Of a stretch of DNA of 64,000 nucleotides, positions 1 through 8,411 are shown piece after piece; the first letter of the stretch is position 1; every line of letters begins with the position of its first letter. The stretch is from JBQTGK01 sp052400665. GTDB taxonomy: Bacteria; Bacteroidota; Bacteroidia; Bacteroidales; Marinifilaceae. Location: assembly GCA_052400665.1 (NCBI GenBank), contig JBQTGK010000003.1; one strand, given 5' to 3'. The notes beneath the pieces were generated by a model. That model saw nothing but the letters and a program-made list of their open reading frames with translations, did no database searches and was not told the origin of the DNA. A program made the position numbers and the translations under genes.

Positions 1-579
1 AGTTCTTGAAACAGGATCATCTTCATCGAGCAATTTTCCGATTAGGCCTTGCATAAACCATTCGGCCATGCTTTCTCCGGGATGCTGACGAGCAATAATC
101 CATATTTTTTTCTTTTCTTCATCAGGTTCACCAACAATTAACATGTCGATATCTTTCCCTTCAATAGTTTTTCCAATAGAGACCAATTCGCATTCTTGCG
201 ACATTTGTGCATTGTGTACTAAATCGAGATGTTGTTCGTAGGTGTAAGGTGCAAAATAAGCATAATATACCGAGTTATATTCGGGAGTGTGCTCAATGCA
301 TAATTCTTTTCCGTTGTAGGTAGAAGGAATTCTAAACCAATGCTCTCTATCGTATGATGCAACAGTGTTGTATTGTTCATATCCTTCAGGATAAGAGGCT
401 TTATGTGCATTTGTAATTTTTATTTTTACCGATTGTTCCTGCATTCCGCTTAATCTAAAATAAAACCATTGAAAATGCTCAGAATTGGTGTCATTAGGAA
501 TTTCAAGCTGAATGTCTTGAGGATTAGTAGCCTTAATTACTTTAATTTTACCACTATCGAAACTAGCTGATATGTTCAT
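1..579 (-). CDS. M14-family zinc carboxypeptidase, partial (N-terminal part)
   Basis: The frame is open from an ATG at 579 to the window edge, giving the first 193 residues; the rest lies outside. The N-terminal ~115 residues look like the beta-sandwich domain that precedes the catalytic domain in cytosolic (CCP/AGTPBP-like) M14 carboxypeptidases. This is followed by the start of the peptidase fold and the zinc motif RQHPGES (HxxE) near residues 164-170. No signal peptide is visible, so a cytoplasmic enzyme that trims C-terminal residues is expected. It is divergent from mltG across a 236-base AT-rich gap. The family is well supported by the zinc motif and the N-terminal domain; the substrate is unknown. 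Confidence 0.85.
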   Translation of the reverse strand, partial: MNISASFDSGKIKVIKATNPQDIQLEIPNDTNSEHFQWFYFRLSGMQEQSVKIKITNAHKASYPEGYEQYNTVASYDREHWFRIPSTYNGKELCIEHTPEYNSVYYAYFAPYTYEQHLDLVHNAQMSQECELVSIGKTIEGKDIDMLIVGEPDEEKKKIWIIARQHPGESMAEWFMQGLIGKLLDEDDPVSRT

Positions 580-775
580 TTATGTTGTTTTATTGTGTGC
601 ATTTCAAAGATAATAAATCTAGCTTAGCAGAGAACATTTATCGCTTAACAGTTAATAAGAATTTAAATTATTTTGAATTAAGGATTTCTTTTTTCAGACG
701 ATAGAAGTGTTTATTAATTAAATACGTATTGTAAGAAATTTTTCTCTTGAGAAAATAGGATCTGATTTTTTCTTT

Positions 776-783
776 TATTTTTG
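776..783 (+). promoter_or_regulatory. Candidate -7 box (TATTTTTG) for mltG
   Basis: TATTTTTG matches the Bacteroidota TAnnTTTG element and lies 32 bases before the mltG start. No well-spaced TTG -33 element is obvious, so the assignment is tentative. Confidence 0.35.
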
Positions 784-815
784 CGAACTTAGTATTCTCA
801 TTCAATAGTAAACAA

Positions 816-1886
816 ATGATAAATTTATTGCGTTTAGGTAATATTCGATCAGGAAAATGGAAAGTGTTTTTTGTGGCAATCATGTTGATTTTGATTGTTG
901 CAGGAGCAATTCTGTTTAATTTATATATGAAAATTTTCTCAACGAATGTTGATTTGGGAGAAAAGCAAAGCAGCTTTGTGTATATTCCTACCGATGCAAG
1001 TCAGTACAATATTTTACAGATATTTGCCGAGGGTAAGATGATTAAGAACATCAGTTCATTGGAGTGGGTAATGGATAAGAAGAATTATGCACGCCACATT
1101 CATGCCGGAAGATATCAGATTAAAAATGGTATGTGTAATAACGATTTGGTCGATTTGCTAAGATCGGGAGCACAGGTACCCATTAATCTTACGTTTAATA
1201 ACACCCGAACATTAGAAGATTTTGCTGGAAAAATAGCCAAACAGATTGAGGCAGATTCCATTAGTCTGCTTGCTAGTTTAAAGGATAAAGAGCGAATTGC
1301 AAAATATGGATTTAAAGCTGAAACCATTATTGGTATGTTTATTCCCAATACTTATCAGTTGTATTGGAATACCGATTCAAAATCTTTTATGGATAGAATG
1401 CATGAAGAGTATTCGCGATTTTGGAATGCCGATAGATTAAAGAAAGCGAAGGAAATTGGCTTATCTCCTGCCGAGGTGAGTACGCTGGCTTCGATTGTTG
1501 ATGAAGAAACCATAAAAAAAGATGAGAAAGCCCGAGTGGCAGGAGTATATATGAATCGACTGAATCGTAGAATTAAATTGGATGCCGACCCAACATTGAA
1601 GTTTGCATTGGGTGATTTTTCAATTAAGCGAGTATTGAACAAGCACAAGAGAATAGATTCTCCCTATAATACTTATAAATATCGTGGATTGCCTCCCGGG
1701 CCAATTCGTCAGGCATCGGTATCTGGCTTGAATGCCGTATTGAATTACGAAAAACACCGATATATTTATTTTTGTGCTAATCCTGATTTTTCTGGTTATC
1801 ATATTTTTGCCAAATCACTTCGCGAGCACAATCGCAATGCTCGAAAATATCAAAATGCATTAAATAAAAGAGGGATAATGAAGTAG
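816..1886 (+). CDS. mltG: Endolytic murein transglycosylase MltG (YceG family)
   Basis: The 356-residue protein has one N-terminal membrane anchor (about residues 15-40), a LysM-like region, then the YceG catalytic domain. MltG cuts nascent glycan strands in the periplasm next to the inner membrane and helps terminate peptidoglycan chains. The family signature is visible as LASIVDEET (about residues 224-232), followed by a region with MNRL and DPTLKFALG. The first acidic position of the motif is Asp here, where relatives usually have Glu; the following Glu residues are kept. Length is typical. It is transcribed alone and ends at a bidirectional terminator facing murB, another peptidoglycan gene. 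Confidence 0.93.
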   Translation: MINLLRLGNIRSGKWKVFFVAIMLILIVAGAILFNLYMKIFSTNVDLGEKQSSFVYIPTDASQYNILQIFAEGKMIKNISSLEWVMDKKNYARHIHAGRYQIKNGMCNNDLVDLLRSGAQVPINLTFNNTRTLEDFAGKIAKQIEADSISLLASLKDKERIAKYGFKAETIIGMFIPNTYQLYWNTDSKSFMDRMHEEYSRFWNADRLKKAKEIGLSPAEVSTLASIVDEETIKKDEKARVAGVYMNRLNRRIKLDADPTLKFALGDFSIKRVLNKHKRIDSPYNTYKYRGLPPGPIRQASVSGLNAVLNYEKHRYIYFCANPDFSGYHIFAKSLREHNRNARKYQNALNKRGIMK

Positions 1887-1924
1887 CACTATCAGTTTGC
1901 GAATAAATTATCAGGCTAAAAAAT

Positions 1925-1967
1925 AAAAAAACGCAAAGTGCTTACCATTTAGTACTTTGCGTTTTTT
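1925..1967. terminator. Bidirectional terminator between mltG and murB
   Basis: A 12-base-pair stem (1931-1942 with 1951-1962, one G-U pair) with an 8-base loop is flanked by A7 on the left and T7 on the right, so it can stop transcription from both convergent genes. Confidence 0.85.
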
Positions 1968-1999
1968 TGTAGATGGGCATTGTTTTTTTGTAATGTTTT

Positions 2000-3013
2000 T
2001 TATATTGCATTAACCTCCATCTCGAGTTTTATCCCAAACTTAAATAGTACCGATTTGCGAATGTCATTGGCTAGTTTTAGTACTTCGTATCCTTTTGCAT
2101 TGCCATAATTCACAAGAACAAGAGCCTGGTCGTTATGTACTCCAACATTTCCAATTTGTTTGCCTTTCCATCCACATTGTTCTATTAACCAACCAGCTGC
2201 AATTTTAGTTTCAAAATCGCTTATTTCGTAGGTTGGCATCGCTTCAAATTTAGCTTTTAGTTTATCGGCTTGTTCTTTTTCTACAATCGGATTTTTAAAA
2301 AAGCTACCAGCATTACCCAATACTTCATGGTTTGGTAATTTACTTTCGCGTATTTTGATAATTACCTCACGAATAATTTTGAGGTTTACTTCATTGTAAT
2401 TTTCTAATTCTTCACTAATAGCTCCGTAATGAACTTTAAATTGGGCTTGTTTTTGCAAACGAAACTGTACGTGAGTAATAATAAAAAGATTTTTGTATTC
2501 ATTTTTGAAAACAGAATTTCGATAGTCGAATTCACAGTGTAGCTTGTTAAAAGTTACAGGAGATCTGCTTTCGATAGAAACGGCTTCAACTTTTTCGATT
2601 ACCTCTTGAACCTCTACACCGTAAGCTCCAATATTTTGAACTGGTGAAGCACCTACAACACCTGGAATTAATGATAAATTCTCGATTCCAGAATAGTTTC
2701 TTTCTACGCACCAGGCAACGAATTCGTCCCAGTCTTCTTTGCATCCTACGCGAAGTAATACTGTGTTTTCGTCTTCCTCTAAAATTTCAATTCCTTTAAT
2801 ACATGGATACAAAACCAATCCGTCAAAATCTTCGGTAAATAACATATTACTGCCTCCACCTAAAATTAGATAATTGGTATCAACAATATTATTTTTATCC
2901 AAAAAGTCGCAAATTTCATTCTGACTTTCGAATTCGAAAAAGTATTTGGCAGAAGCCTCAATACCAAAAGTATTGTGTTTTTTTAAAGAGTAATTTTCGT
3001 ATAATTCGGCCAT
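2000..3013 (-). CDS. murB: UDP-N-acetylenolpyruvoylglucosamine reductase
   Basis: This flavoenzyme reduces UDP-GlcNAc-enolpyruvate to UDP-MurNAc with NADPH in the cytoplasm, the second committed step of peptidoglycan precursor synthesis. The 337-residue sequence has the FAD-binding motifs ILGGGSNML (about residue 50) and IPGVVGASPVQNIGAYG, the catalytic serine region GNAGSFFKNP and a C-terminal LEMEV that carries the conserved Glu. Length and loops fit the E. coli-like type I MurB. It lies 40 bases downstream of the threonine aldolase gene on the same strand and could be cotranscribed with it. Confidence 0.96.
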   Translation of the reverse strand: MAELYENYSLKKHNTFGIEASAKYFFEFESQNEICDFLDKNNIVDTNYLILGGGSNMLFTEDFDGLVLYPCIKGIEILEEDENTVLLRVGCKEDWDEFVAWCVERNYSGIENLSLIPGVVGASPVQNIGAYGVEVQEVIEKVEAVSIESRSPVTFNKLHCEFDYRNSVFKNEYKNLFIITHVQFRLQKQAQFKVHYGAISEELENYNEVNLKIIREVIIKIRESKLPNHEVLGNAGSFFKNPIVEKEQADKLKAKFEAMPTYEISDFETKIAAGWLIEQCGWKGKQIGNVGVHNDQALVLVNYGNAKGYEVLKLANDIRKSVLFKFGIKLEMEVNAI

Positions 3014-3053
3014 TTATAAGTTGATGTGTAATTATAAAATGAGTGAGTTTAAA

Positions 3054-4082
3054 TTAAGCCAGTTCTTTTTTTAATACTTCTACAAAGCCAAGAATATCTT
3101 CTTTAGAGGTATCGAATGAGCATAACCAGCGAACCTCACCAGCGTGTTCATCCCAAATCCAGAAAAAATATTCTTCCTGTAATTTTTCAATTTTATTTTT
3201 AGGAACCAAAGCCCATATTCCGTTCGATTCAACTTTTTGAGTAATTTTAATTTGCGGGATTTTCTCTACTTCAGTTTTTAATAATTTAACCATTGCATTG
3301 GCATGTTTGGCAGTTTTCAACCATAAATTATTGGTTAGCATGGCATCAAATTGTGCTCCTATGTATCTCATTTTAGAACAAAGTTGCATGCTTTGTTTGC
3401 GAATGTATTTGGTGTTTTTAGATAATTCAGGATTAAAGAAAATTACCGCTTCCCCTAACATCATTCCATTTTTTGTGCCACCAAAACTTAAAACATCAAT
3501 TCCAGCATTACTTGTAATTTCTTTTACATCGATATCTAAACTTACTACTGCATTAGCAAGGCGAGCACCATCCATGTGAACATACATATTGTTTTCATGT
3601 GCAAGGTCGCAAATGGCTTTTATTTCTTTGGGTGTATAAACTGTGCCAAGTTCGGTACATTGAGTAATCGAAATTACTTTAGGTTGTGAATGGTGCTCAA
3701 AGCCAAATCCATGTAGTTGAGGCTTAATTAATTCGGGAGTTAATTTTCCATCAGGAGTGTCAATAGGAATTACTTTACAAGAGGTAAATTTATCGGGAGC
3801 ACCACATTCATCAACCTGAATATGTGCAGTTGCCGGGCAAATAATGGAATTATAAGATTGTGTTAAGCTCGATAAAGCTATGACATTAGCACCCGTGCCA
3901 TTAAAGGCAAAGTAAACATCAATATTTTCTCCAAATAGTTGTTTAAATTTATTAATTGCTGATTCTGTATAATGATCACCTCCATAAGCCATTACGTGTC
4001 CGTTGTTGGCTTCATTAATAGCTGCCATTACTTCAGGGAGTACACCTGAAAAATTATCACTTGCAAATCCTCTTTTATTCAT
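3054..4082 (-). CDS. ltaE: Low-specificity L-threonine aldolase (PLP-dependent)
   Basis: The 342-residue protein belongs to fold-type I PLP enzymes of the beta-eliminating lyase/threonine aldolase family, which split L-threonine or allo-threonine into glycine and acetaldehyde. Visible motifs are YGGDHYTE near the N-terminus, HMDGARLANA (PLP-binding Asp and Arg) and SFGGTKNG, whose Lys is the PLP Schiff-base residue. The start MNKRGFASDNFSG is typical for the family. It is cytoplasmic, with no signal peptide. It sits upstream of murB on the same strand with a short gap. Close relatives can act on phenylserine or other beta-hydroxy amino acids, so the substrate is not fixed by sequence. Confidence 0.92.
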   Translation of the reverse strand: MNKRGFASDNFSGVLPEVMAAINEANNGHVMAYGGDHYTESAINKFKQLFGENIDVYFAFNGTGANVIALSSLTQSYNSIICPATAHIQVDECGAPDKFTSCKVIPIDTPDGKLTPELIKPQLHGFGFEHHSQPKVISITQCTELGTVYTPKEIKAICDLAHENNMYVHMDGARLANAVVSLDIDVKEITSNAGIDVLSFGGTKNGMMLGEAVIFFNPELSKNTKYIRKQSMQLCSKMRYIGAQFDAMLTNNLWLKTAKHANAMVKLLKTEVEKIPQIKITQKVESNGIWALVPKNKIEKLQEEYFFWIWDEHAGEVRWLCSFDTSKEDILGFVEVLKKELA

Positions 4083-4175
4083 TCTGTTTGTGTTTATGTT
4101 GAAAGCGTAAAATTATATTTTATTAGCTAAACTTCAGAAAAAATCAGGAAAAAGGTGCAATTGAAATTAATGTAT

Positions 4176-4724
4176 TTATGAACCAATTAGTTCTTTAATT
4201 TTATTTGTTAATAAATGTAGATTCTGTTTTTGTGCTTCTCCTTTATCAATAAATTGAATAGTACCATTTTTATCCAATAAAAATAGGTAGCATAGTTTTT
4301 TGTCTTCAACATCAAAATATCTGTAGTAGGAGTTTAATGGCCCATAATAGGTCATAACATTTTTATGCATGGCAGAAGCAATTCCTTTGCGCATTCCATT
4401 GTCAATATAGCCCGACATCCAGTTAAATAAGCTACTTATCATAGGAATTTCTATAAATCGGAAATCTTTATGCATACCAAATTCTTGTAGTAAAGGTTGG
4501 GTCCATGTATTAACCTGATCTTGAGTTTCACGTTTAAATGCAACGATTAATACAGACACTTTACCTTTGCAATGTTCAGGAATACTTATCTCTTTAGATG
4601 AGAGTAGTTTTCCTTTTATGTTGGGAAAGGAATCTCCTATTGCTAGCTTTTTATATGTTTGTGTATATCCTTTCAAGGCAAAAAAAAGGCAGCAAACAAA
4701 AATGAAGAGTTGTGATGTTCTCAT
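4176..4724 (-). CDS. Secreted thioredoxin-fold-like protein without CxxC
   Basis: The 182-residue protein starts with a signal peptide (about residues 1-21, ending near GYTQ). The remainder resembles a thioredoxin/ATP10-like fold: a GDSFPNIKG opening typical of AhpC/TSA-like proteins, a beta-strand VSVLIVAF where the active-site strand would be, and LFLLDKNGTIQFIDKG, the usual strand-turn-strand at the end of the fold. The CxxC motif is missing, so a disulfide redox role is unlikely. It follows the 109-residue gene with a 10-base gap, so the two probably form an operon. The function is unknown; the fold call is by eye only. Confidence 0.6.
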   Translation of the reverse strand: MRTSQLFIFVCCLFFALKGYTQTYKKLAIGDSFPNIKGKLLSSKEISIPEHCKGKVSVLIVAFKRETQDQVNTWTQPLLQEFGMHKDFRFIEIPMISSLFNWMSGYIDNGMRKGIASAMHKNVMTYYGPLNSYYRYFDVEDKKLCYLFLLDKNGTIQFIDKGEAQKQNLHLLTNKIKELIGS

Positions 4725-4734
4725 CTGAATATTA

Positions 4735-5064
4735 TTACTGATAATATTTGTGTAACAGTTTCATCGTATTTTTGTATGTTTTATCAGGATTTAATTTGGT
4801 ATCTGTTTTTAAAAAGGCCTTTACCAATTTTATTAATTCAACAACTAGTTCGAACTCTTCAGTTTTTTTTAGGAAAATTTTTGGTTTACCTATATAAACA
4901 CCTGGCATTTCCTCAATTATGGGAGCTATATGAATCCATTTTTTAGTATAAGTAAAAGTTACTCTTGCTTTTGGGTCCAAATCCGAACTTCCTAAAATAA
5001 CATCTCCGTCGCTGTTAAGATTCCAAAAATATTTGTGAGTGTTTTTTATTAATTCTTTTAACAT
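4735..5064 (-). CDS. Hypothetical protein, 109 residues
   Basis: I do not recognise a family. The protein is soluble and basic, with no signal peptide or membrane segment. The N-terminal half looks beta-rich with a possible turn (NSDGDVILGSSD) and the C-terminal half is helical and lysine-rich. It is the first gene of a probable two-gene operon with the secreted thioredoxin-like gene 10 bases downstream. Base composition is like the neighbours, and the closely packed neighbour supports it being a real gene. Confidence 0.55.
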   Translation of the reverse strand: MLKELIKNTHKYFWNLNSDGDVILGSSDLDPKARVTFTYTKKWIHIAPIIEEMPGVYIGKPKIFLKKTEEFELVVELIKLVKAFLKTDTKLNPDKTYKNTMKLLHKYYQ

Positions 5065-5174
5065 GCTATATTAATTTTAAAATGTTACTTAAAAATAGAT
5101 CAAACTTTCTTAATTTATTAAAAATATAGAACTTTTACAGATCTATTAATGGGTAATTTTAATATTTTATAAAT

Positions 5175-6044
5175 ATGATTCGCGATATTTCCATAGGTAC
5201 GTTAATGATTGTGTCGGACATACATGGTAATGGTTTTGATTTTAGACAAGTTTTGAAAACCTATAACAGGTTAAAAGAGAGTGGAGACAGATTATTTGAT
5301 TTTTTTAGGAGATTTGATTCATGCATACCCAGGAAAACAGAAAGACGAATCGTTGGAGATAATACAGGAGTTAATACATCTTAAGGCAAACACCAAAGAG
5401 AGTGATGTCATTTGTTTGCTTGGTAATCATGAGTTTGTACATATTTATCATATCCCTTTGCAAAAAGGGCCTTTAGAATTTACTTTGTGGTTTGAAAATA
5501 GAATTAAGAAGGTTCGGAAAAAGATTGTTACATTTTTTATGGATATGCCTATTATGATTCGCACCCACGGTGGTGTTCTAATTAATCATACCGGAGCCTC
5601 TAAGCGTTCTGGATCAAAACATGATGTGTGCCTGCAGGATTTAAAAGATTGAATCACAAGCAGAATTTTCAAGAACATATAGCGAGTATCGACAAATATA
5701 ATATGCATGTTGGTTTTAATTTTATGGATACAGCGAAAGGCGAACTTTTATGGGATATTTTAATGAATGGAAACGAAAAGGAATATGGAGATGACTATTT
5801 AAAGTATATTGATGATTTGTTAAAACTAAGTAGTGAAGACCGAATTGACAGGCCTATGAACACTTTGGTATGTGGACATATTGCTGCCCATTACGGGGCT
5901 GAAACCGTTGGAGAACATCAGCTTAGAATTTGTACAAGTGCCGGATGTTTAGGTGATCTGGAAAAGAAATATTTATTAATAAGTGCTGATGAAAATTATG
6001 CCAATTCGAAAGAATTATTGAAGCACTGTCGGGATTTGTATTAA
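5175..6044 (+). pseudogene. Metallophosphoesterase (PPP-like), broken by two compensating frameshifts
   Basis: Three overlapping reading-frame pieces (5175-5384, 5281-5652, 5628-6044) together spell one calcineurin-like phosphoesterase of about 289 residues. The metal-binding motifs lie in order: SDIHGN in piece 1, GDLIHAYPG and LLGNHEF in piece 2, and the C-terminal CGHIAAHYG in piece 3. The frame must shift +1 near the AAAA run at 5273-5276 and -1 near the AAAA run at 5643-5646, so the net frame is restored. Changing AAAA to AAA at the first site and AAAA to AAAAA at the second gives a continuous protein. Either the gene is decayed, or there are homopolymer errors, or (at the second site only) a slippery heptamer recodes it. 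It is convergent with the AraC gene, leaving only 4 bases between the stop codons. Confidence 0.75.
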
Positions 6045-6048
6045 TTAG

Positions 6049-6912
6049 CTATAAACTATGCCCACGAAGTTGTAAAGGTGCTTTTCCGGTACTGGCCTTA
6101 AATTGTTTATTAAAATATGATGGGCTGTTAAAACCACACTCGTAAGCAATTTGCGAGACACTTAATTTTCCTTCGGCCAGTAATTTTTTAGCATAATTAA
6201 TGCGCATTTCATTTAGAAATTCCGAGAAGGTTTTTTGTGTTTTACTTTTAAAAAAACGGCAAAATGCAGTTTTACTCATATTTGCTACTTTTGCAGCTTC
6301 ATCTAATTCAATTTTATCCTGAAAATTTTTGCTTACATATTCGTATATTTTATACAATTTATGATTGCTACTTTGGCTAAAAGAATCAACAAAACTTTTC
6401 GAGGCCAGATATTCTAACTCATCCGATAAAGAAATAATGCGCAGAATTTGTAATAGGAAAATAATCCTCTCAGAATAATCGGCAGAATGTAAGTTTTTTA
6501 ACAGCTGAATAATTTTGTATTTACTATTTCCTTCAATTCTTATTCCCTGAAAAGATTTGATCAGAAATTGTCTGACTTTTTGCATTTCGGGCAGTAGAAA
6601 AAATTCTTTACCAAAAGAATCTTCTCTAAAGTGAACAACCCAGGCTATGGCTTTCAGCTCTGACTTATTCTGATAGTAAGAATCATCATTTTTCATTACA
6701 TGTGGTGTATTGGGGCCTATAAAAACCATATCTCCATCTTTAAAATGATCGATACAGTCGCCAACAACCAAAGTACCCTTACTTTTTTCGATATAAATTA
6801 GCTCAAACTCGGGATGATGATGCCAGGGCACTTCAATATGAGATAAAACGTCTATTTTAGATCGAAACGAGTGTTCGTTTTTTACAGATATTTCTTCGAG
6901 TATTAAGGACAT
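6049..6912 (-). CDS. AraC-family transcriptional regulator with N-terminal cupin
   Basis: The 287-residue protein has a cupin sensor domain (about residues 20-110, with HHHPEFELIYI and the GDMVFIGPNTPH loop) and a C-terminal AraC-type double helix-turn-helix (about 185-285, with MSKTAFCRFFKSKT and IAYECGFNSPSYFNKQFK). Such regulators usually bind a sugar through the cupin and activate a nearby operon. It is transcribed divergently from the FucP-like permease and ROK kinase genes, which are the likely targets. The 246-base gap between them holds their promoters; TATATTTG on the minus strand at 7060-7067 could be its -7 box. Confidence 0.9.
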   Translation of the reverse strand: MSLILEEISVKNEHSFRSKIDVLSHIEVPWHHHPEFELIYIEKSKGTLVVGDCIDHFKDGDMVFIGPNTPHVMKNDDSYYQNKSELKAIAWVVHFREDSFGKEFFLLPEMQKVRQFLIKSFQGIRIEGNSKYKIIQLLKNLHSADYSERIIFLLQILRIISLSDELEYLASKSFVDSFSQSSNHKLYKIYEYVSKNFQDKIELDEAAKVANMSKTAFCRFFKSKTQKTFSEFLNEMRINYAKKLLAEGKLSVSQIAYECGFNSPSYFNKQFKASTGKAPLQLRGHSL

Positions 6913-7158
6913 ACTTGCAATGTTTTGTTATAACTTTAATGTCTTGCGGCTGTGTTACTGTTAAACTTGTTTTTTTAATAAAAATAGCTGTTAATGATAT
7001 TTTACAATCTGTAAATTACAATAAATTATCATGGATAAGATGTAAAAAGTTAATAAGTGCAAATATAGTACAAGTAAATGGCAAAATAGTAAAATATTCT
7101 TTGTTTAAAATGATCGTAATTTGCAATTACTTATTCAAACGATTGAAAAATTTAAGAT

Positions 7159-8391
7159 ATGGTATCTATTAATACAAATGTAACATCTAATAATAGCTCC
7201 CCTAAAACGGGAATGAATTTAAAAGGAGCCTTAGCTCTGCTTACTTCCTTATTTTTTATGTGGGGATTTCTTACCTGTATGAATGATATTTTAATTCCAC
7301 ATTTAAGGGGATTATTTGATTTAAGCATTACACAGGCAATGTTGGTGCAGTTTACATTTTTTGGTGCTTATTTTCTAATGTCGCTTCCTGCAGGTTGGAT
7401 TATTGGAAAGATAGGTTATAAAATGGGGATTGTTTCTGGATTAGGTATTGCTGGTTTAGGAGCATTAATGTTTTATCCTGCTGCAGCTCTATTGTCTTAT
7501 GGTTTTTTCTTAGGAGCTTTATTTATCCTGGCTTGTGGTATTGTAGTGTTGCAGGTTGCAGCGAATCCTTATGTTGCCGAGCTGGGAACACCCGAAACTG
7601 CATCGAGTCGGTTAAATTTAACGCAAGGATTTAATGCGTTGGGAACTACTGTAGCTCCAATTTTTGGAGGATGGTTAATATTAGATAATGTAAGTCAGGA
7701 TATAAACAGTAAGGCCGAGGCAGTTCAGATGCCTTATGTAGGTTTGGCTTTGGCTTTGGTACTTATTGCTTTGGTTTTTGCTTTTGTAAAACTTCCTAAA
7801 ATTCAGGATACAGAAGAAGCTAAAGCTGAAGGTTCTGCCTGGAAATTTCGACACCTTGTTTTAGGAGCTCTTGGAATTTTTACTTACGTAGGAGCAGAGG
7901 TATCCATAGGAAGTACTTTGGTAATGTATTTTGGCGATGAAGGATTACACTTGTTTGGCGAAGCTGATGCAACCAAATACCTTTCTATTTTCTGGGGAGG
8001 AGCAATGGTCGGTCGTTTTATCGGGTCAGCGGTAATGCAAAAAATATCAGCATCGAAAGTGTTGGCATTTAATTCGGTAATGGTTGTGGTTTTAATTATT
8101 ACAAGTATGTTAACAAGTGGTTATGTTGCTCTTTGGAGTATTGTTTTGGTTGGCTTATTTAATTCAATCATGTTTCCAACCATATTTACTTTGGCCATTG
8201 ATGGATTAGGAAAATATACCAGTCAGGGATCAGGTATTTTATGTCTGGCAATTGTTGGTGGCGCCGTTGTTCCAATGATTATGGGAATCTTAGCAGATAG
8301 TTTTGGCTTAGCTAATTCCTTTGTTGTTGCCATTTTATGTTATGCTTATATATTGTTTTATGCTTTAAAAGGACATAAACATTCGAATTAA
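7159..8391 (+). CDS. Sugar permease of the FucP/GluP family (MFS)
   Basis: The 410-residue protein has 12 predicted membrane helices and belongs to the fucose/glucose-galactose:H+ symporter branch of the major facilitator superfamily. Characteristic sequences are MWGFLTCMNDILIPHL in helix 1 (the family's key acidic residue) and VAANPYVAELG in helix 4. It imports a hexose across the inner membrane. The next gene, 20 bases on, is a ROK kinase, so uptake and phosphorylation look coupled. The start ATG at 7159 is chosen because the transmembrane region begins about 25 residues later, as usual. The exact sugar (glucose, galactose, fucose or GlcNAc) cannot be read from the sequence. Confidence 0.92.
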   Translation: MVSINTNVTSNNSSPKTGMNLKGALALLTSLFFMWGFLTCMNDILIPHLRGLFDLSITQAMLVQFTFFGAYFLMSLPAGWIIGKIGYKMGIVSGLGIAGLGALMFYPAAALLSYGFFLGALFILACGIVVLQVAANPYVAELGTPETASSRLNLTQGFNALGTTVAPIFGGWLILDNVSQDINSKAEAVQMPYVGLALALVLIALVFAFVKLPKIQDTEEAKAEGSAWKFRHLVLGALGIFTYVGAEVSIGSTLVMYFGDEGLHLFGEADATKYLSIFWGGAMVGRFIGSAVMQKISASKVLAFNSVMVVVLIITSMLTSGYVALWSIVLVGLFNSIMFPTIFTLAIDGLGKYTSQGSGILCLAIVGGAVVPMIMGILADSFGLANSFVVAILCYAYILFYALKGHKHSN

Positions 8392-8411
8392 TTTTTTGAA
8401 AAATATTAACA

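Noticed and set aside
668..883. A minus-strand frame overlapping the mltG start
   Set aside because: It covers the mltG promoter and N-terminus, is low in complexity and has no recognisable domain.
5270..5285. Programmed +1 frameshifting at the first break of the phosphoesterase
   Set aside because: No rare codon, stop codon or known +1 shift signal is at the site, and the original frame runs on for another 100 bases. An indel in the A run is simpler.
7134..7147. TTCAA-N4-TTGAA as the AraC operator
   Set aside because: AraC-type proteins usually bind direct repeats, the palindrome is short and AT-rich, and it lies very close to the start codon. It is noted only as context.
6915..7172. An 85-residue frame between the AraC gene and the permease gene
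   Set aside because: It fills the divergent promoter region, has no domain-like features and overlaps the permease start. It is better read as regulatory DNA.
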